A DNA stretch of 64,000 bases from Palleronia abyssalis (lineage in GTDB: Bacteria; Pseudomonadota; Alphaproteobacteria; Rhodobacterales; Rhodobacteraceae). Below, piece by piece: positions 25,608 to 35,061 of the stretch (within the stretch, counting starts at the first letter, position 1; every line of letters starts with the position of its first letter). The translations under genes and the position numbers were made by a program. The notes below the pieces were generated by a model, which had not been told where the DNA came from, did no database searches, and saw only the letters and a list, made by a program, of their open reading frames with translations. The stretch lies in the NCBI RefSeq assembly GCF_900302445.1, contig NZ_ONZF01000009.1, forward strand, positions 1-64,000, given 5' to 3'.

Positions 25608-26779
25608 TCCTCGCCAAGCTCCGTCATCGAGAAATCGTCCTCGGACACGTTATAGCGGTAGAGGACCGTCGCCGGGATGCGCTGATCCTCGAAGCTGACA
25701 TCGCCCACGATGCCCTTGCTGTCCCACCCGTCCAGCGCGTTCACCTGCGCGATCAGGTTGTCGCCGTTCAGCTCTTCGCCCGCCTCGATGGCGTTGCCGA
25801 TGGCCTCGCGCAGGACCAGGGCCGTGATCCAGCTTTGCACGTACCCCATGTTGGCATAGCCGTTGTATTCCTTGACCTCCCAGTCCTGCAGGCTGTCGCG
25901 GATGGCGGTCGCATACTCGCCCTCGGCGTCTTCCATGGTCAGGTCATAGGGCACCACGCCGACATAACCGTCGGCCGCCGGGCCCACGCCGCGCACCATC
26001 TCGGGGTCCGAGTTGTAGGCCGTGCCCATGAAGGTCGTCTCGACGCGGTAATCCAGCGCGGTCTTCATAATCTCGGGCCAGACATTGCCGGCGTATCCGT
26101 GGAAGATCGTGTAATCCGGCGCGGCGTTGCGCAGCTTGATGGCCGAGGACGTGACGTCCACGCCCGTCCACTTCGTCTCTTCCTCCAGCACGATCTCGAC
26201 GCCCAGTTCTTCGGCATAGGCGCGGGCGTTCTCGATGGGGTCGCGGCCGAACTCGGTCGTCGAATAGACCAGCGCGACGGTCGGGTTCTCGGTCTCTTCG
26301 ACCATGTACTCGAACAGCGCGCGGATCATGTCGGAATAGGTCGGACCGGGCAGGAAGTGATACTTGTAGCGTTCCGTATCCACCAGGTCCGACGCGAAGC
26401 CCGTGGCCGACATCAGGATGCGGTAGGTGTCGTTGTTCTCGGGGCTGATCGCGCGGACGAAGGGCGTGCCGTCGCCGGCGGCAAAGACCAGATCGCCCTG
26501 CGACGCGGCCCGCTTGAAGCCTGCGACGCCCAGATCGACCTTGTATTCGTCGTCATAGAACTCGGCCTCGATCGGGCGCCCTTCGATGCCGCCGTTGTCG
26601 TTGATGTATTCGATGGCTGATTGCCAGCCCGCCTGCTGGACCTCGCCGGAAAAGGCCAGCGGCCCCGACAGCGGCAGCGCAATGGACAGCTTGACGGGCT
26701 CGCCCTCCTGCGCGGCGGCGCCCTGGGCGAATGCGGCCAGCGCGAAACCCGCGGCCAGTCTTGCGATATGCTTGGTCAT
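25604..26779 (-). CDS. Liv-type ABC transporter substrate-binding protein (system 2)
   Basis: A 391-residue periplasmic binding protein with a signal peptide (AAGFALAAFAQGAAAQ) and the LivK-type two-lobe pattern: LPLSGPLAFSGEVQQAGWQ, later AYAEELGVEIVLEEE and IFHGYAGNVWPEI. Compared with true leucine-binding proteins it is longer and acidic in the second lobe, more like receptors for aromatic or cyclic acids, though this is only an impression. It is placed between livM and livF in the operon, 28 bases after livM. Confidence 0.9.
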
Positions 26780-26807
26780 GTCTTTGTTCCCTCCCAGAAA
26801 TCTGACG

Positions 26808-27857
26808 TCAGTCTGCTTCGGATTCGGCGGCTCGGTCCTGTCGGCCGGTGATCCGGTCCAGGATGCCTTTCAGCCCGCGCGGCTCGAACATCAGGAAGCC
26901 GATGATGAGCAGGCCGAAGATGATCTCGCGTAGCGGCGACAGAAGCCCCGCCACATTGGTCTGTCCCTGCGTCGGCATCGCGCTGAGGATCTCGCGCAGA
27001 AGTTCGGGCAGCAGGGTCATGAACGCCGCCCCCAGGATCGAGCCGACGATGGACGCCCGCCCGCCGACGACGACCGCCGCCAAGAAGAAGACCGACACCA
27101 GCAGCGTGAACTGGTCGGGGTTCACGAGGCGCAGGAAATGCGCCGTCAGCGCGCCCGACACACCCGCGAAGGCCGCGCCGATCCCGAAGGCCAGAAGTTT
27201 GGCGCGCACGACGTTGATCCCCAGCACCTGCGCGGCGTAATCGCGTTCGCGCACCGCGATGAAGGACCGCCCCAGACGGGTGCGGAACAGGTTCGACGCG
27301 GCGACGAACAGGATCGCCGCGATCAGAAGCACGCCGTAATAGAAGCCCGTGTCGCCCATCCCGAACAGGTCCGTGGGCGGCAGCGACAGACCGCGATCCC
27401 CGCCGGTGACCGAGGTCCACTGCTGAAAGATGAAATACAGCGAATACTGCGCGGCCAGCGTCGCGATGGCCAGATAGACGCCCTTGATCCGCAGCGACGG
27501 GATACCGAAGACCAGCCCGACAAGGAACGCGGCGACCCCGCCGATGATGACGTTCAGAAACAGCGGTGTGCCCAGGTGGATCATCGACAGACCGGCGGCA
27601 TAGGCCCCCACGCCGATGAACGCCGAATGGCCGATGGACAGCAGGCCCGCATAGCCCACGGTCAGGTTCAGCCCCACTGTCGCGATGGAATTGATCGCCA
27701 CCAGCGACGCCATGTAAAGCACGTAGACCGAGGCATAGGCGGGCAGCGTCAGGGCGATCAGCCCCAGCACCACGACCGCCGTCCATTCGAAGTACGGCGT
27801 GCGGCGCGGCTGTGATGCGATCTGCGGCGCGATGGGATCGACGGTCGACTGGGTCAT
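26808..27857 (-). CDS. livM: Branched-chain-type ABC permease LivM (system 2)
   Basis: A 349-residue inner-membrane permease with eight to ten hydrophobic segments, beginning with the helix WTAVVVLGLIALTLPAYA. Conserved LivM elements are LNLTVGYAGLLSIGHSAF, RLGRSFIAVRERDYAAQVLG (the cytoplasmic coupling loop) and VVVGGRASIVGSILGA. The start at 27857 overlaps the livH stop by ATGA. It is the intact counterpart of the fragment at 118-447, whose GGRTTLLGPIMGA matches GGRASIVGSILGA. Confidence 0.94.
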   Translation of the reverse strand: MTQSTVDPIAPQIASQPRRTPYFEWTAVVVLGLIALTLPAYASVYVLYMASLVAINSIATVGLNLTVGYAGLLSIGHSAFIGVGAYAAGLSMIHLGTPLFLNVIIGGVAAFLVGLVFGIPSLRIKGVYLAIATLAAQYSLYFIFQQWTSVTGGDRGLSLPPTDLFGMGDTGFYYGVLLIAAILFVAASNLFRTRLGRSFIAVRERDYAAQVLGINVVRAKLLAFGIGAAFAGVSGALTAHFLRLVNPDQFTLLVSVFFLAAVVVGGRASIVGSILGAAFMTLLPELLREILSAMPTQGQTNVAGLLSPLREIIFGLLIIGFLMFEPRGLKGILDRITGRQDRAAESEAD

Positions 27858-28732
27858 CAGATACGCTCCACCCGTTCTTCGCCGAACAGACCGCTGGGCT
27901 TCACCATCATGACCAGAAGGACGATCACGTAAGGCAGGAAGCTTTGCCACGCGGCCGACAGGTACGCGCCCACGATGGTCTCAAGCCACCCGATGAAGAG
28001 GCCCGCGACGAGCACGCCGAAGACGCTGGTCATCCCTGCCAACATGATGACCGCCAGCACGTTCAGCGCGACGAAGCCAAGCTGGGGCGAGACGCCGTTG
28101 ACCGACGCGGCCAGGATCCCCGCCACTGCGGCCAGCACACCTGCCAGCATCCACGCCAGCGTGTAGACCCAGCGGACGTTGACGCCCAGAACCTCGGCCG
28201 TGACCAGATCGCTGGCGGTCGCACGGATGGCGATGCCGGCGCGGGAAAAGCGGTAATAGGCCACGAACCCGCCCGCCACGACCGCCGCGGCCAGGAACGA
28301 CCAGGCCAGCTTGCCGGGGATCAGGATGTCGCCCAGGAAGATCGGATCGCGCGGGATGAAGTTGGGCAGGGTCACGATCTCATGCCCCCAGATCAGGCCC
28401 GCGATGCCGCGCATCACCGACCCCGCGCCCAGCGTGACCATGACCAGCACGACGACCGGCCGCCCGATCATCCGCCGCATGACTACCCGTTCCAGGATCA
28501 GAACGATCACGATGCCGCCCAGGATCGCGACCATAAGCGCCAGCACCCAATGCAGGCCGACCGTCGCCATGGCCCACAGGAAGATGAACGCGGGCAGCAT
28601 CATCATCTCGCCCATGGCGAAGTTGAAGATCCGTGTGGCCTTGAAGATGATGACGAACCCCAACGCCGACAGGACGTACATCCCCCCCGAGGCGATGCCG
28701 ATGATGCTGAATTCCAGGAACTGCCTCAGCAT
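27857..28732 (-). CDS. livH: Branched-chain-type ABC permease LivH (system 2)
   Basis: A 291-residue permease with the LivH hallmarks GIASGGMYVLSALGFVIIFKATRIFNFAMGE near the N-terminus, the coupling loop SRAGIAIRATASDLVTAEVLG and a final PYVIVLLVMMVKPSGLFGE. The start at 28732 overlaps the livG stop by ATGA. It forms the translocation pore with LivM. Confidence 0.94.
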   Translation of the reverse strand: MLRQFLEFSIIGIASGGMYVLSALGFVIIFKATRIFNFAMGEMMMLPAFIFLWAMATVGLHWVLALMVAILGGIVIVLILERVVMRRMIGRPVVVLVMVTLGAGSVMRGIAGLIWGHEIVTLPNFIPRDPIFLGDILIPGKLAWSFLAAAVVAGGFVAYYRFSRAGIAIRATASDLVTAEVLGVNVRWVYTLAWMLAGVLAAVAGILAASVNGVSPQLGFVALNVLAVIMLAGMTSVFGVLVAGLFIGWLETIVGAYLSAAWQSFLPYVIVLLVMMVKPSGLFGEERVERI

Positions 28733-29511
28733 CACGCGGCCCCCAGATAGGCTTCGACGACCTCGCGGTCGTTGCGCACCGTCTCGGGGCGGCCTTGCGC
28801 GATGACCTTGCCGAAATTCACCGCGACGACGTGGTCGGACAGGCCCATGACCATGCCCATGTCGTGGTCGATCAGCAGCACGGTGGTGCCGAAACGGTCG
28901 ACGGTCTTGCGCACGTAATCTGCCATCTTCTCCTTTTCGGGCGGGGTCATGCCCGCCACCGGTTCGTCCAGAAGCAACAAGCGCGGCCGGGCGGCCAGGG
29001 CGCGGGCAAGCTCGATCCGTTTCTGCAGGCCGTAGGGCAGACCCGCGACCTGCGCATCGCGCACCGCGCCGAGCTCCAGGAAATCGATGATCTCGTCGTC
29101 GATCCGCTGCGTCAGGGTCCGTTCCTCGTGCCGGGCGGGCCCAAGCCACAGGGCCGACCGGAAGAGCCCGGATTTCAGCTGCGCGTGTGCCCCCAGCTTG
29201 ATGTTTTCCAGGACCGTGAGACCGGCGAACAGGGCGATGTTCTGGAAGGTGCGCGCGATCCCCAGCTCGGACCGGGCATGGGCCGGCGCGCCGTCCAGCC
29301 GTGTCCCGTCGAACGAGATCGCCCCGGATTTGGCCGTGTAGAAGCCCGAGATGACGTTGAACAGGGTCGTCTTTCCCGCGCCGTTCGGGCCGATGATCGA
29401 CGTGACCTTGCCCTCTTCCGCGGCAAAGCTCACCTCGTCCATGGCCTTCACGCCGCCGAAGCTGACGCTGACCCGATCGATATCGAGCAATGCCGTCATG
29501 GCTGCCGTCAT
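28732..29511 (-). CDS. livG: Branched-chain-type ABC transporter ATP-binding protein LivG (system 2)
   Basis: A 259-residue ATPase and first gene of the 29511-21056 leftward operon. Walker A is GPNGAGKTT near residue 40 and Walker B LLLLDEPVAGMTP near 175; the signature region reads LPYGLQKRIELARALA, a common LivG variant. Two starts are possible: ATG at 29511 abuts GGGGGAGG, and ATG at 29499 has the same sequence at better spacing; I keep the first with low weight. The gene is divergent from the MBL hydrolase across a 192-base region with dyads. Confidence 0.93.
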   Translation of the reverse strand: MTAAMTALLDIDRVSVSFGGVKAMDEVSFAAEEGKVTSIIGPNGAGKTTLFNVISGFYTAKSGAISFDGTRLDGAPAHARSELGIARTFQNIALFAGLTVLENIKLGAHAQLKSGLFRSALWLGPARHEERTLTQRIDDEIIDFLELGAVRDAQVAGLPYGLQKRIELARALAARPRLLLLDEPVAGMTPPEKEKMADYVRKTVDRFGTTVLLIDHDMGMVMGLSDHVVAVNFGKVIAQGRPETVRNDREVVEAYLGAA

Positions 29512-29580
29512 CCTCCCCCTGTGAGGCGCCCCTCCCAGCGCCGATCCGACGCCACGGCCCCGGATTGGGTCAGCCTAGTC

Positions 29581-29638
29581 CCGGAAGATGCAGGGCAGGA
29601 AGTGAGATGATCGCAAAGCATCTTTCCGGATCTCGGAA
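29581..29638. promoter_or_regulatory. Dyads in the livG / MBL hydrolase divergent region
   Basis: CCGGAAGATGC (29581-29591) and GCATCTTTCCGG (29618-29629) are inverted arms with one extra T, about 26 bases apart. Overlapping the second arm is a tighter perfect dyad TTCCG-GATCT-CGGAA (29624-29638). Such paired sites would suit a dimeric repressor controlling the long Liv operon. No regulator is assigned. Confidence 0.4.
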
Positions 29639-29703
29639 GGTCGTGGCTTCATCGTTGCCTGTACCGTAAAGACAGAACCAGACTCACAGGGGAGGAGACC
29701 CGC

Positions 29704-30591
29704 ATGATCCGTATCGGCCGCTTTACCATCGACTGCGTCGAAGAAATTGTCCTGCGCGAGCCCAAGGAGCTTTATGCCGACTGGGACGAGTCGGCCGTCG
29801 ATCCCATCGCGGACTGGTTCGTCGGGCCCTATTACGATCCCGAAAGCGGGACCTTCGCGACCTCGATCCATTCCTGGCTGGTGCGCGACGGCGAACGGAC
29901 GATCGTGATCGACACCGGCGGGGGCAACGGCAAACCACGCCCCGCGTCCGGCCGGTTCGACGGGCTGAACCAACCTTACCTCGAAGAACTCGCCGGCAAG
30001 GGCGTCCACGCCGAGGATGTGACGCATGTCCTTCTGACCCATCTGCACGTCGACCATGTCGGCTGGAACACCCGTCGGCAGGGCGATGCCTGGGTGCCCA
30101 CCTTTACGAACGCCCGCCACGTGATGACCGAGGTCGAGCGCGACTGGCGCGACCCCGAACGCGGCGCCGCCGGCAAGCCCGAAGGCCCCACCATGCCCTT
30201 CGTGGACAGCGTGAAGCCGATCCTCGACGATGACAGCGTGGACGTCGATCTGGTCAAAGGGGACGAGCAGGAGTTCCTGCCCGGCATCAGCTTCATGCAG
30301 GTGCCCGGCCATGCGCCCGGCATGATGGCGATTCAGGTGCAGGACGGGGGCGAAGAGGCGCTGTTCATCGCCGACGTCATGCACCAGCCGATCCAGATCT
30401 ATAACCCTGACTGGTCCAGCCGCTATTGCGAGGACAAGCAGGTCGCGACCGAGACCCGCAAGCGCGTTTTGGAACACGCGGCCGAGACGGGGTGCCTGAT
30501 CCTGCCCGCGCATTTCGGCGGCACCCATTGTGGGTACGTGCGCAAGGACGGCGCCGGCTATGCGTACGAAGCCAGCAAGATCATGCCCTAG
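29704..30591 (+). CDS. Metallo-beta-lactamase-fold hydrolase
   Basis: A 295-residue MBL-fold protein with the metal motif HLHVDH at residues 113-118, a further His in PGHAPGMM and a C-terminal metal His in PAHFGG. The N-terminal half contains DTGGGNGKPRP, the usual first-strand Asp loop. The family includes lactonases and other esterases or thioesterases, so a ring-opening or thioester-cleaving role is plausible. A GGGAGGAG sequence precedes the start. It is divergent from livG and its stop codon shares bases with that of the converging LysR gene. Confidence 0.85.
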   Translation: MIRIGRFTIDCVEEIVLREPKELYADWDESAVDPIADWFVGPYYDPESGTFATSIHSWLVRDGERTIVIDTGGGNGKPRPASGRFDGLNQPYLEELAGKGVHAEDVTHVLLTHLHVDHVGWNTRRQGDAWVPTFTNARHVMTEVERDWRDPERGAAGKPEGPTMPFVDSVKPILDDDSVDVDLVKGDEQEFLPGISFMQVPGHAPGMMAIQVQDGGEEALFIADVMHQPIQIYNPDWSSRYCEDKQVATETRKRVLEHAAETGCLILPAHFGGTHCGYVRKDGAGYAYEASKIMP

Positions 30592-31517
30592 GCGGGTGTC
30601 GTCTCCGCCGGCGCCAGACGGCGGCGGAACTCCTGCGACAGGAAATCGACGAAGGCCCGCGTCTTCAGGGGAAGGTGCGGGCTTTTCTGGAAGACGGCGT
30701 AGATGCCGTTCTCGAAATGGGTATAGCTGACCTCCCATTCGTCCAGCAGCACGACCAGCCGCCCGGCGGCGACGTGATCGCGGACCGACCAATCGGCCAT
30801 CAGCGCGATTCCCAGCCCGTCCAGGGCCGCGCTGAGAATGGCGTGCCCGTTATCGCTCTGCATGGCGCCGGTGGCCGGGATCGACAGTTCCGGCTCTCCG
30901 GATTTGCGGAAACGCCATGCCGATTCGCCCAGATCCAGCCGGTAGGTCAGGCAGGAATGGCGGTTGATATCGTCAGGGCGCAGAAGCGGCGGTGCTTTCG
31001 CCAGATAGTCCGGCGTGGCGACCATCACGCGGCGGCTGTCGGCCAGCTTGCGCGCCACCAGCAAACTATCGGTCAGCTTGCCGATGCGGATATCGACGTC
31101 GATCCCCTCGCTGACGACATCAACCGGGAAGTTGGTCATCTGCAGGTCGAAGCGGATGCCGGGATGCTGGGCGATGAACGCCTTGAGGCAGGGCACCACG
31201 TATTGCTCGCCCACCAGCATCCGCGAATGGACCCGCAACAGGCCCTGCGGCACGGCCGTCAGTTGCAGGACCGCGTTCTCGGCTTCGGCGATCTGGATCA
31301 GGATATCCTCGACCTTGTCGTAATAGATGCGCCCCGCTTCCGTCAGGCTCAGTCGGCGGCTGGTCCGGTTCAGCAGGCGCACGCCAAGCGCGTTCTCCAG
31401 ATCGTTGATGTGGCGCGAGACCGAGGCGGGCGACAGCCCCTGATGCCGCGCAGCGGCCGACAGCGATCCATGATGCACCACGCTTTCATAGACCTTCACG
31501 GCCTTCAGCCATTCCAT
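30588..31517 (-). CDS. LysR-family transcriptional regulator
   Basis: A 309-residue LysR regulator with an N-terminal winged helix-turn-helix (VVHHGSLSAAARHQGLSPASVSRHI at about residues 12-36, then LGVRLLNRTSRRLSLTEAG) and a type-2 periplasmic-like effector domain. The ATG at 31517 is preceded by AAAGG; a longer start at 31541 is less likely. It is divergent from the hotdog/CaiB operon, with two dyads between, so autoregulation and control of that operon are likely. The effector-binding half is of the CrgA-like (aliphatic/aromatic acid) type by length and pattern. The effector is unknown. Confidence 0.93.
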   Translation of the reverse strand: MEWLKAVKVYESVVHHGSLSAAARHQGLSPASVSRHINDLENALGVRLLNRTSRRLSLTEAGRIYYDKVEDILIQIAEAENAVLQLTAVPQGLLRVHSRMLVGEQYVVPCLKAFIAQHPGIRFDLQMTNFPVDVVSEGIDVDIRIGKLTDSLLVARKLADSRRVMVATPDYLAKAPPLLRPDDINRHSCLTYRLDLGESAWRFRKSGEPELSIPATGAMQSDNGHAILSAALDGLGIALMADWSVRDHVAAGRLVVLLDEWEVSYTHFENGIYAVFQKSPHLPLKTRAFVDFLSQEFRRRLAPAETTPA

Positions 31518-31544
31518 CGCACCAGCCTTTCGGTTTTCCACAAC

Positions 31545-31600
31545 ATACGGTCGGATCGTATCGTCTGACGAAAAGATGCTCCTTGGACATTTCTATGTCC
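31545..31600. promoter_or_regulatory. LysR-type operator candidates
   Basis: ATACG (31545-31549) and CGTAT (31557-31561) form a 17-base dyad of the spaced kind bound by LysR proteins. A second perfect dyad GGACAT-TTCT-ATGTCC spans 31585-31600. Both lie between the LysR start (31517) and the hotdog gene start (31683), as expected for recruitment and activation sites. Confidence 0.5.
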
Positions 31601-31682
31601 ACCCTATCCCGCCTTTCCTAACCTGACCCCGAACCCGTTGGCGTTGTCCGCCCGCCGGGTGAGCAATGGGGGGAGACCGGGA

Positions 31683-32132
31683 ATGGCCACGGGCCGATAT
31701 GTCAGCGATCTTGCGACGGGTGATCGGCTGGGACCGATCCGCTACAGCGTCAGTGCGTTCACGGTTCGCGAATACTGCCACTCGGTCGAGCTGAACCACG
31801 AGGCGTTTCTGGGGATCGACACGCCCGTCGCGCCGCCCACGCTGATCCACCTGGACAAGCTGAAGCTGTACGAGGCCGCCTGCCCCGAAGGCACCGGCCC
31901 GGACGCCCGCCTGCATATCGAGTTCGACGCCACCTGGCACGCACCCGTCCCCGTCGGCACCGAAGTCGAGGTCGTGGGCGAGACGACCGAACGGTTCGAG
32001 AAACGCGGACGCACATATGTCGTCACCGAAATCAACATGACCGAGGCCGGAACGGGCCGCGCGCTGGTCGACTACCGCGACACGGTGATCCTGGCCTTCC
32101 GCTCGGACGCCAAGGGGGAGGCCGCCGAATGA
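31683..32132 (+). CDS. MaoC-like hotdog protein, N-terminal-type half
   Basis: A 149-residue hotdog protein resembling the N-terminal domain of MaoC-type dehydratases. It shows GPIRYSVSAFTVREYCHSVELNHEAFLG, then PPTLIHLDKLKLYEAACPEG and the DATWHAPVPVGTEVEVVGETTERFEKRGRTYVV barrel strands. The start at 31683 has GGGGGGAGA upstream. It overlaps the next MaoC-like gene by ATGA, so they are probably two halves of one hydratase complex. It opens a five-gene rightward operon with two CoA-transferases and a GMC oxidoreductase. Confidence 0.75.
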   Translation: MATGRYVSDLATGDRLGPIRYSVSAFTVREYCHSVELNHEAFLGIDTPVAPPTLIHLDKLKLYEAACPEGTGPDARLHIEFDATWHAPVPVGTEVEVVGETTERFEKRGRTYVVTEINMTEAGTGRALVDYRDTVILAFRSDAKGEAAE

Positions 32133-32575
32133 CCCGACTTGCGCCGGACTCCGAAATCGTCGCCCCGCCGCGCGCCATGACCCGCGAACGGATGCGGTGG
32201 TATGTCGACGCGCAGGCCACGGCGGTCGCCAATGACGGCCGCCCCCGCCATGGCGGTCCCACCATCCATGACGACGACGACTATGCCCTTGCGCAGGGAC
32301 TTCCGGGGATCATCGCCGATGGCATGGTCTCTACCAACTGGATCCTTGCGCTGATGATCGACACCTTCGGCGCCGAGGCCGCGCAAAGCGGGCGGTTGCG
32401 GACCAAATATGTCCGCCCCGTCTACGAGGACGACGTGCTGCGCAGCCGGCTCAGGATCACCGAACGGGTCGCGACCGAGGACGGCGACCGGATCCGGATG
32501 GACGTGTTCTGCGAAATGCAGGACGGCACCCCCGTCACGGTCGGCGAGGCGGAAGTCCTGGTGCGCGATGCTTGA
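32129..32575 (+). CDS. MaoC-family hydratase subunit
   Basis: A 148-residue MaoC-type hotdog domain with the conserved IHDDDDYALAQGLPGIIADGMVSTNWILA region and RTKYVRPVYEDDVL strands. The His of the usual D-x4-H dyad is present (TIH), but the residue five before it is Gly because the loop reads NDGRPRHGGPTIH. The Asp is either displaced by an insertion or lost, so catalytic competence needs testing. It is coupled to both neighbours: ATGA with the first hotdog gene and ATGCTTGA with the CoA-transferase. It may hydrate a mesaconyl- or crotonyl-like CoA produced by the transferases. Confidence 0.75.
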   Translation: MTRLAPDSEIVAPPRAMTRERMRWYVDAQATAVANDGRPRHGGPTIHDDDDYALAQGLPGIIADGMVSTNWILALMIDTFGAEAAQSGRLRTKYVRPVYEDDVLRSRLRITERVATEDGDRIRMDVFCEMQDGTPVTVGEAEVLVRDA

Positions 32576-33806
32576 GGCCGGACGCTATTCGCTGCTGGAG
32601 GGGATCCGCGTGCTCGACTTCTCGCGCGTGTTCGCGGTGCCCGCCTGCGGCCAGTTCCTGGGCGATCTGGGCGCCGAGGTCATAAAGGTCGAGGCGCCGG
32701 GCAACGGCGACGAGGCGCGGTATTACGGCATGACCGATGCCGAGCTTGAGGCCGTCGGCGGCGTCAGCCCGTCGTTCCACGCCTTCAACCGCAACAAACG
32801 CTCGATCACGCTGGACTTGCGCACCGAGGCGGGGCGCGAAACCGCGCATCGCCTGATCCGCGGGTCGGACGTTTTGCTGCACAACTTCCGCGTCGGCACG
32901 ATGGAGAAGTTCGGCCTGGGCGCCGAAGCCATCCTGGCCGCCCATCCGCGCCTGGTCTACGGCGCGTTCTCGGCCTATGGCAGCCGCGGCGCCAAGGCCC
33001 GGATCGGCGCGAACGACCTGGCCCTGCAAGCTCATAGCGGCCTTCTGCACATCACCGGAGAGGCCGACCGCCCCCCCGTCCGCGTCGGCACGGCCGCCAT
33101 CGACCTGCACGCCGGAATGGCGCTGGCCGCCGGGATCCTGGCGGCGCTCTTCCACCGCGAGCGCACGGGCAAGGGCCAGCTTGTAGAGACCTCGCTTCTG
33201 CAAGGTGCGGCCCATCTGATGAGCTATTTCTACGCCGAATACTGGATGACCGGCGCCGAGCGGCAGCGCATGGGCACCGCGAACCACCTGAGCGTGCCGA
33301 ACCAGGTCTTCCCGACGGCGGACGGCTATGTCGTCATCATCGCCCCCTCGGACGAGATGTGGGACCGGCTGGCGCGCACCCTCGACCCCGAGACGTTGCT
33401 GCGCCCTGAATTCGAGACCATCGGCGGCCGCCACAGCCACCGCGACGCGGTGATCGACGCGATCTCGGCCGTGACGCGCACGCGCAGCTCGGACGATCTG
33501 CTGATCGCGCTGGGGGCGGCGAAGGTCAACGTGGCGAAGGTCAACACGATCGGCGAGGCGGCCGAGGATGCGCAACTGGCCGATATCGGCGGGCTGACAT
33601 CCGTGCCCCATGCCGATGGCCCGAAACCGGCGGTGTCGATGCCGGTGGCGTTCGGCACGGCGGATCGCCAAAGCCACGCCCCGGTCCCCGGGCTTGGCGA
33701 GGATACCCGCACCGTCTGCACCGAGTATGGGATCGACGACGCGGAATACGACCGTCTGCACGCGGCCGGGGCCTTCGGTCCTTGCGGGACGGAAACCGAG
33801 ACATGA
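32568..33806 (+). CDS. CaiB/BaiF-family (class III) CoA-transferase 1
   Basis: A 412-residue class III CoA-transferase. The N-terminal Rossmann part has VLDFSRVFAVPACGQFLGDLGAEVIKVEAP, and the catalytic Asp that forms the acyl-enzyme anhydride is Asp150 in GANDLALQAHSGL. It moves CoA between carboxylic acids through an interlocked dimer. The start at 32568 overlaps the stop of the MaoC gene; the open frame extends upstream only out of frame with that gene. A second family member follows directly, so the two may act on successive acids or as a heteromer. Confidence 0.92.
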   Translation: MLEAGRYSLLEGIRVLDFSRVFAVPACGQFLGDLGAEVIKVEAPGNGDEARYYGMTDAELEAVGGVSPSFHAFNRNKRSITLDLRTEAGRETAHRLIRGSDVLLHNFRVGTMEKFGLGAEAILAAHPRLVYGAFSAYGSRGAKARIGANDLALQAHSGLLHITGEADRPPVRVGTAAIDLHAGMALAAGILAALFHRERTGKGQLVETSLLQGAAHLMSYFYAEYWMTGAERQRMGTANHLSVPNQVFPTADGYVVIIAPSDEMWDRLARTLDPETLLRPEFETIGGRHSHRDAVIDAISAVTRTRSSDDLLIALGAAKVNVAKVNTIGEAAEDAQLADIGGLTSVPHADGPKPAVSMPVAFGTADRQSHAPVPGLGEDTRTVCTEYGIDDAEYDRLHAAGAFGPCGTETET

Positions 33807-33820
33807 GCGGAGGACACGAC

Positions 33821-35056
33821 ATGGCCGAACACCCCAAACAGGGGGCCCTGTCGCACCTGAAGGTCCTGGACCTGTCGCGCGTCATGGCAGGGCCCTGGGC
33901 CGGTCAGGTGCTGGCCGATCTGGGCGCAGACGTCATCAAGGTCGAACGCCCCGGCAGCGGCGACGACACCCGGGGCTGGGGACCGCCCTTCCTGGATCGC
34001 GACGACGGGGCGGCGTCGCAGGAATCGGGGTATTACCTGTGCTGCAATCGCGGCAAGCGGTCCATCACCGTCGATCTGCGCGACCCCGACGGGCAGAAGA
34101 TCGTGCGCAAGCTGGCCGCAGAGTGCGATATCGTGCTGGAGAACTTCAAGACCGGCACACTGGCCCGGTACGGGCTGGACTACGACACCCTGCGCGAGGC
34201 CAATCCGCGTCTGATCTACTGCTCGATCACCGGTTACGGGCAGGACGGGCCGCGCGCGGGCGAGGTTGCCTATGACTTCCTGATACAGGCCATGGGCGGC
34301 ATGATGTCGATCACCGGCGAAGAAGAGGGCAAGCCCGGGGGCGGGCCGCAGAAGATCGGCGTGCCGATGGTGGACCTGACGACGGGCCTCTATTCCGTCA
34401 TCGGCATCCTCGCCGCCATCGCAAGACGGGCCGAGACCGGGCGCGGCGAGTTCGTCGACATGGCCATGCTCGACGTCCAGACCGCGCTTCTGGCCAACCA
34501 GGCGATGAACCACCTTCTCAGCGGGAACACCCCCCGCAGCTACGGCAACGGGCACCCCAACATCATGCCGCAGCAGGTCTTCGCCTGCCGCGACGGCTAC
34601 ATGGTGCTGGCGGTCGGCAATGACGGGCAGTTCGCGCGGCTGTGCGACGCGCTCGGCGACCGTGAGCTGGCCGAAGACGACGAACTGAAGCAGAACAAGG
34701 GCCGCGTAGCCCGGCGCGACTGGCTTCTGGCGCGGCTGGCCGGGCATTTCTCGGGCTATGACCGGGCCGATCTTTTGAAGAAACTGAATGCGGCGAATGT
34801 GCCCGCCGGGCCGATCAACACCATCCCCGAGGTGTTCGAAGACCCGCAGGTGAAGGCCCGCGGCCTTGTCGGCACGCTGGACCACCCGACCATGGGGACC
34901 GTCCCGCAGGTCTTCGGCCCGGTGCGCCTGACCGACGCCGCCTTCCGCCCCGACCGCCCGCCCCCGGGGCTGGGCGAACACACGCGGGACATCCTAGAAG
35001 CGTTGCGCTACGAGGCCTCCGAGATCGAGGATTTGCGGCAGCGCGGGGTTGTTTGA
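33821..35056 (+). CDS. CaiB/BaiF-family (class III) CoA-transferase 2
   Basis: A 411-residue class III CoA-transferase with VLDLSRVMAGPWAGQVLADLGADVIKVERP and the catalytic Asp152 in AYDFLIQAMGG. The start at 33821 is chosen because GGAGG sits seven bases before it; the ATG at 33803, although overlapping the previous stop as ATGA, lies upstream of that ribosome site. It is close to succinyl-CoA-dependent transferases in layout (LDHPTMGTVPQ, PGLGEHTRDIL). The donor and acceptor are unknown. Confidence 0.93.
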   Translation: MAEHPKQGALSHLKVLDLSRVMAGPWAGQVLADLGADVIKVERPGSGDDTRGWGPPFLDRDDGAASQESGYYLCCNRGKRSITVDLRDPDGQKIVRKLAAECDIVLENFKTGTLARYGLDYDTLREANPRLIYCSITGYGQDGPRAGEVAYDFLIQAMGGMMSITGEEEGKPGGGPQKIGVPMVDLTTGLYSVIGILAAIARRAETGRGEFVDMAMLDVQTALLANQAMNHLLSGNTPRSYGNGHPNIMPQQVFACRDGYMVLAVGNDGQFARLCDALGDRELAEDDELKQNKGRVARRDWLLARLAGHFSGYDRADLLKKLNAANVPAGPINTIPEVFEDPQVKARGLVGTLDHPTMGTVPQVFGPVRLTDAAFRPDRPPPGLGEHTRDILEALRYEASEIEDLRQRGVV

Positions 35057-35061
35057 GCGAT

